DNA from: Saprospiraceae bacterium
GTDB taxonomy: Bacteria; Bacteroidota; Bacteroidia; Chitinophagales; Saprospiraceae
DNA: 64,000 nt
Direction of reading: 5' to 3'
NCBI GenBank assembly: GCA_016715405.1
Contig: JADKAE010000021.1
Coordinates: forward strand, 3,022-67,021
Below are positions 60,833-64,000 of this stretch, piece by piece; position 1 is the first letter of the stretch; each line of letters opens with the position of its first letter. The translations under genes were made by a program, and so were the position numbers. The notes under the pieces were generated by a model. It had not been told where the DNA came from, did no database searches, and saw nothing but the letters and a program-made list of their open reading frames with translations.

Positions 60833-63256
60833 TTATTCCTCCTCTACCTTCACCCACGCCGCCCTTCTTGGCGCCGGCATCTCCGACTCTTCGCCTTTGA
60901 TGGCTTTCCAGAGTACTTCGTTGAATAGTCGGTCGGGTACGGCATCTACTTCGGCCAGGTTGAAGGTTTCAGAGATTTTCGAGAGCTTGTTGACGGCCAT
61001 GTTGCGTTCGTCGAGCGATACGCCGGCAGGCAGGGCCTTAAACGGGGTAAAATCGGGTGTAGAAGTAAAGCAGCGCCACATGGGCGTCGCGGCGGCGTCG
61101 TATTGGCTCATGGGCGGCAGGCCCAGAATGAGCTCCATGGTGCGCAACATGGAGGTAGTGGAGTACATGGTGTGGTCTGCGAACTTACGCCGGGTATAGG
61201 GGCTCACCACAAAGGCAATGCTGCGGTGGGCATCTACGTGGTCGGCGCCGTTTTGGGCGTCGTCTTCGAGGATGAATACGGCGCTTTCTTTCCAGATTGG
61301 CGTGTTGGATAAGTGTTCGATAAAACGCCCCACCGCCAGGTCGTTGTCGGCCACGGCGGCATTGGGCGAATAGGCGCCTTTTGGCCATGCCGGAGGTATG
61401 GTCGTTGCCAAAGCGAATGGTGTTAAAGCGCGGCACCTGGTTGATGGCCAGCAGGCTGTCAAAATCGCGTGCCCAGTCGGCCTCGCGGCGGATATCCTGG
61501 TAATCCATATCCCAGGAGGAGTAGTTCGGGCAAAAATGCCCTCAAGGGTTTCGTAGTTGGCTTTGAAGTCGTCGGCAAACTCGCCGTAGGTGCGGTAGCT
61601 CACGCCGGCGCGTTGGCAGTAGTCCCAGATAAATCCTTTTTTGGGAAAGGCGATGCGGCGGGTGCCTTCGTAGTCGTAATTGCCGCCTTTGCCGCCGTAG
61701 CTGGTAGGCCAGGTTTTTTCTACGAAGTCGTTGGCGTAGGCAGCTGTACTCCAGTTGTGGCCGTCGGCGCTCACCTCTGCGTCGACGTAAAAGTTGTCGA
61801 GCAGCACGAATTCGCGGGCCAGGGCGTGTTGGTTGGGGGTGATTTTTTCTGGAAAAAGGCACAGCGAAGTATCGCCGTTGCCTTCGGGCATGTCGCCTAG
61901 TACCTGATCGTAGGTTCGATTTTCTTTGATGATATAAAACACGTATTTGATGGGTGATGAGTCGCCTACGCGTTTAGGCACCGGATTGCCGGCTTCGCCT
62001 TCGGCGAGCAGTTCCTTGTCTTTGTGATAAGGGCAATTTTCATATACCAGCTTTGAATAAGCACCCCATTGTCCTTTTTGGGGCGGTTTAATACGGCTAA
62101 GCGTGCCGTAATACAGGGATCCGATGTATTGCGCGGCGCGTTCATCCTTGTCTTTATGAAACGGGCTGGGGCCTTTTGGGTTGGCTAGTGAAGACATGCC
62201 CTTGCCATTGGCTACCCAGATCTTGCCCCTGGCGCTGCGCACGCTGGTGGGGTACCAGCCCGTGGGAATAAAGCCCAATGGCCGGCTTTCGCCCCGTTCG
62301 CTTATGTCGAAAGCCGCCAGACAGTTGTTGTCGGCGTTGGCGATGTAGAGCGTGCGTTCGTCGGCGCTGAGGGCAAGGCTATTCGTGGTAGAGCCGTTGG
62401 GGGCGTCGGGGAAAAGCGCGGTATTCAGCGTTTCGAGTGTTTTGCGGTTCATCAGGTCGAAAACCGACACGGAGTTGTCCAGGGAGTTGGATACAAAAAG
62501 CAGGTCTTCATTTTTATTTAGCAATAGTTCGTTGGGGTGTTCGCCCACCTGAATATCGGGTTTTCGGGTCAGGTTGTTTTTGTCAAAAACAGCCACAGTG
62601 CGGCCACCCCAGATAGACACGTAGATTTCGGCTCTTTTTTGCGAAACGATCACTGCAAAAGGCTCGCTTTCGAGTTTAATGCGCAAGTTGGAGGAGCGGT
62701 CGGCTAAATTGCACACATAAAGCGCGCTGTCTTCTTTGGTTACGGTATAAAGCCGGCCGGCCGGCTCATCGAGGGCCAGTCCGGCGGGACAAATCTTGTT
62801 TTTCGGCCAGGGTTCGCCCAGTTTGATGACGCCGTCATCAGTGAGTTTTCCGTTTTCATTTTTAAAAATAGCGATCACATTGTCATTGCCTCCCGAGGCA
62901 TGCAGGCGGCTTGCGTCTTTGCTGAACGCCAATCCGTACCAGGCTTTGGGGATAATGATTTCGCTGCTCAGGGAAGCGTCTTTGGCTCGGAATAATTGAA
63001 TTGTATGTGCACTAACGCCATTATTAGTTATGGCCAGCCACTGTTCGTTGGAGGAAACCGCGATTTGCAGGGGAAGGTCGCCCAGTGGTTGTTGTTTTTC
63101 ACCTGCCGGAGTCAGCATCCATTGGTTGGGCAGTTGAATGCGTTGAGCTTTTAGCCTTTCGTACAATTTCTTGTCAAAAGCTGTGGATGAGGGTTGGCTG
63201 ATGCCAAATTGCGTGCAAGCTAATGCAAGCAATAAGAGAAAAAAACGTGAATTCAT
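60833..63256 (-). CDS. YncE-type propeller fused to alkaline-phosphatase-superfamily phosphoesterase
   Basis: About 807 residues from ATG 63256, which gives the signal peptide MNSRFFLLLLALACTQFGIS. Residues about 40-390 form a YncE-like seven-bladed propeller (GYSLAVSSNEQWLAIT-like blades: LFVSNSLDNSVSVFDL, RTLYIANADNNCLAAFDIS). The rest is a phosphoesterase of the alkaline phosphatase superfamily: YVFYIIKENRTYDQVLGDM, FVLLDNFYVDAEVSADGHNW, FILEDDAQNGADHVDAHRS, with metal ligands N, D, D and H in these motifs. Two compensating indels (about 61530 and 61385) scramble some 50 residues in the raw frame; the other frame reads DYQDIRREADWARDFDSL. It is a periplasmic or surface enzyme; its substrate is unknown. 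Confidence 0.88.
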   Translation of the reverse strand: MNSRFFLLLLALACTQFGISQPSSTAFDKKLYERLKAQRIQLPNQWMLTPAGEKQQPLGDLPLQIAVSSNEQWLAITNNGVSAHTIQLFRAKDASLSSEIIIPKAWYGLAFSKDASRLHASGGNDNVIAIFKNENGKLTDDGVIKLGEPWPKNKICPAGLALDEPAGRLYTVTKEDSALYVCNLADRSSNLRIKLESEPFAVIVSQKRAEIYVSIWGGRTVAVFDKNNLTRKPDIQVGEHPNELLLNKNEDLLFVSNSLDNSVSVFDLMNRKTLETLNTALFPDAPNGSTTNSLALSADERTLYIANADNNCLAAFDISERGESRPLGFIPTGWYPTSVRSARGKIWVANGKGMSSLANPKGPSPFHKDKDERAAQYIGSLYYGTLSRIKPPQKGQWGAYSKLVYENCPYHKDKELLAEGEAGNPVPKRVGDSSPIKYVFYIIKENRTYDQVLGDMPEGNGDTSLCLFPEKITPNQHALAREFVLLDNFYVDAEVSADGHNWSTAAYANDFVEKTWPTSYGGKGGNYDYEGTRRIAFPKKGFIWDYCQRAGVSYRTYGEFADDFKANYETLEGIFARTTPPGIWITRISAARPTGHAILTACWPSTRCRALTPFALATTIPPAWPKGAYSPNAAVADNDLAVGRFIEHLSNTPIWKESAVFILEDDAQNGADHVDAHRSIAFVVSPYTRRKFADHTMYSTTSMLRTMELILGLPPMSQYDAAATPMWRCFTSTPDFTPFKALPAGVSLDERNMAVNKLSKISETFNLAEVDAVPDRLFNEVLWKAIKGEESEMPAPRRAAWVKVEEE

Positions 63257-63394
63257 GCGCTGTATTGAATTTAGTTGCCTCAATTTAAGTTGTAGGTCGC
63301 TTAATTGGGTATTGTTGGTTTAAACTTAATAAAACGTTCAAATTCCGCTAACTTTAATTGCCCAACTTAGCCGCTCATTTTATCTCACACGCTT

Positions 63395-64000
63395 ATGAAC
63401 CGACTTCTTTTTTCCTTTCTTTTTATAGCGATACATATCGCGTCCACTTATTCGCAATCAAAAATCACAACGCTGCAGGTGCCCGGCACCGGGCAATACT
63501 GCAAGATAGACCCGGCAGGCGCTTCGGTGTTGCCGAGCGGCCGGTACGTCACGCCGGCCGGCAAGGTGAGTACCATCAACCGCGCGCCCTATGGATTGGC
63601 TGTGAGCCCCGATCAGCAAATTGCCCTGGTATTGCACAACGAAGTGGTGACCGTAGTTGATCTGCGCAACAACGAACACGTTCGCATACCGAGTTACGAT
63701 GGCAAAATACCGCCTGTGGTGGAGGGTTCTTCATTTATGGGAATAGCCTTTGAACCCGGCAGTCATCGCGCCTGGCTGAGCGGCGGCGATAAAGGCACGG
63801 TAGTACTGTTTGACGCCGACAAAAAACAAAAACTCAAAGCAATCAGTATCGACGGACTTTTTGGCGGCAAGCAATACGAAGACAGCTATATCTCCGATAT
63901 TGCTTTTGACGGTAGCAGAAACCAACTGCTTGCCCTCGACCGCGCCAATAACCGCCTGGTAAAAATTGATTTACAAACCGAAAAATAACAGCGAGTATCA
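63395..64000 (+). CDS. YncE-type propeller protein, paralogue of the N-terminal half of 60833-63256 (runs off window)
   Basis: Signal peptide MNRLLFSFLFIAIHIASTYS, then KITTLQVPGTGQYCKID, APYGLAVSPDQQIALVLHNE and FMGIAFEPGSHRAWLSGGDK, which are YncE/propeller blades. An apparent stop at 63986 comes from a one-base loss: the alternative frame continues EKITASI to the window edge. It diverges from its paralogue across 138 bp. Probably a full propeller, perhaps also with a phosphoesterase domain, continues to the right. Confidence 0.75.

Overview
The window looks like a Bacteroidota chromosome, most probably a Saprospiria-type gliding/marine lineage. The signs are type IX secretion sorting domains of both the short 'FPNP...' kind and the long gliding-motility (CHU_C) kind, a SusC/SusD pair, a PUR-alpha-like DUF3276 protein, LamG and PKD surface proteins, lipoproteins, and promoters of the TTTG-N18-TAnnTTTG type. 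No rRNA, tRNA, CRISPR array or intact transposase was seen. Very many genes, including ordinary housekeeping ones, are broken by single-base frameshifts (often in homopolymers) although the protein continues perfectly in another frame. I read these as assembly/sequencing indels, and I annotate whole genes across the breaks.

Left part (1-20.3 kb). A propeller sensor gene runs off the left edge. Next comes a three-gene minus-strand operon: an EAD11-iSTAND protein (7356-8453), a MoxR AAA+ ATPase (6412-7359), and a very large three-TM protein with PKD-like, degenerate vWA, TPR and PEGA-like parts (1794-6420). This is a MoxR/vWA/iSTAND conflict or signalling system spanning the inner membrane. Ordinary genes follow: DinB, two LamG surface proteins flanking YbaB, fructose-1,6-bisphosphatase, an ABC exporter, DUF3276, a BNR-type lipoprotein, a Tat-exported Dabb protein, a second DinB, a four-TM protein and a tyrosine phenol-lyase. 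Structured repeats lie between them, including a 193-bp MITE-like element with perfect 16-bp terminal inverted repeats (17960-18152).

Central defence island (20.3-39.1 kb, mostly AT-rich). It holds a caspase-NACHT-WD40 protein. Next to it is a long minus-strand type I restriction operon in the order hsdR, YhcG-type PDDEXK nuclease, hsdM, hsdS with a C-terminal extension, AAA ATPase, HNH nuclease (the last two Septu-like), and a small one-TM protein. A solo EAD11-like adaptor gene on the plus strand follows, then a TOTE-type archaeo-eukaryotic primase fused to an SF2 helicase.

Right part (39.1-64 kb). Secreted and surface proteins dominate: IgGFc-binding/CHU_C, DUF5060-glycosidase, glycine-rich/T9SS, SusC/SusD, and two YncE-type propeller proteins, one fused to a phosphoesterase. 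Metabolic genes are adenosine deaminase, a class III aminotransferase-fold lyase, a TSUP transporter, and a giant kinase-M23-phospholyase fusion. There is also a decayed Fic toxin/antitoxin remnant and an AT-rich orphan gene with a third EAD11-like domain (53256-54166).

The main hidden theme is one adaptor domain family (EAD11-like) at three separate loci: on the iSTAND protein, alone in the defence island, and on a helical orphan protein. This suggests a dispersed conflict network built on like-with-like adaptor contacts. The pattern was found by reading across frameshifts, so it needs a profile search to confirm it.
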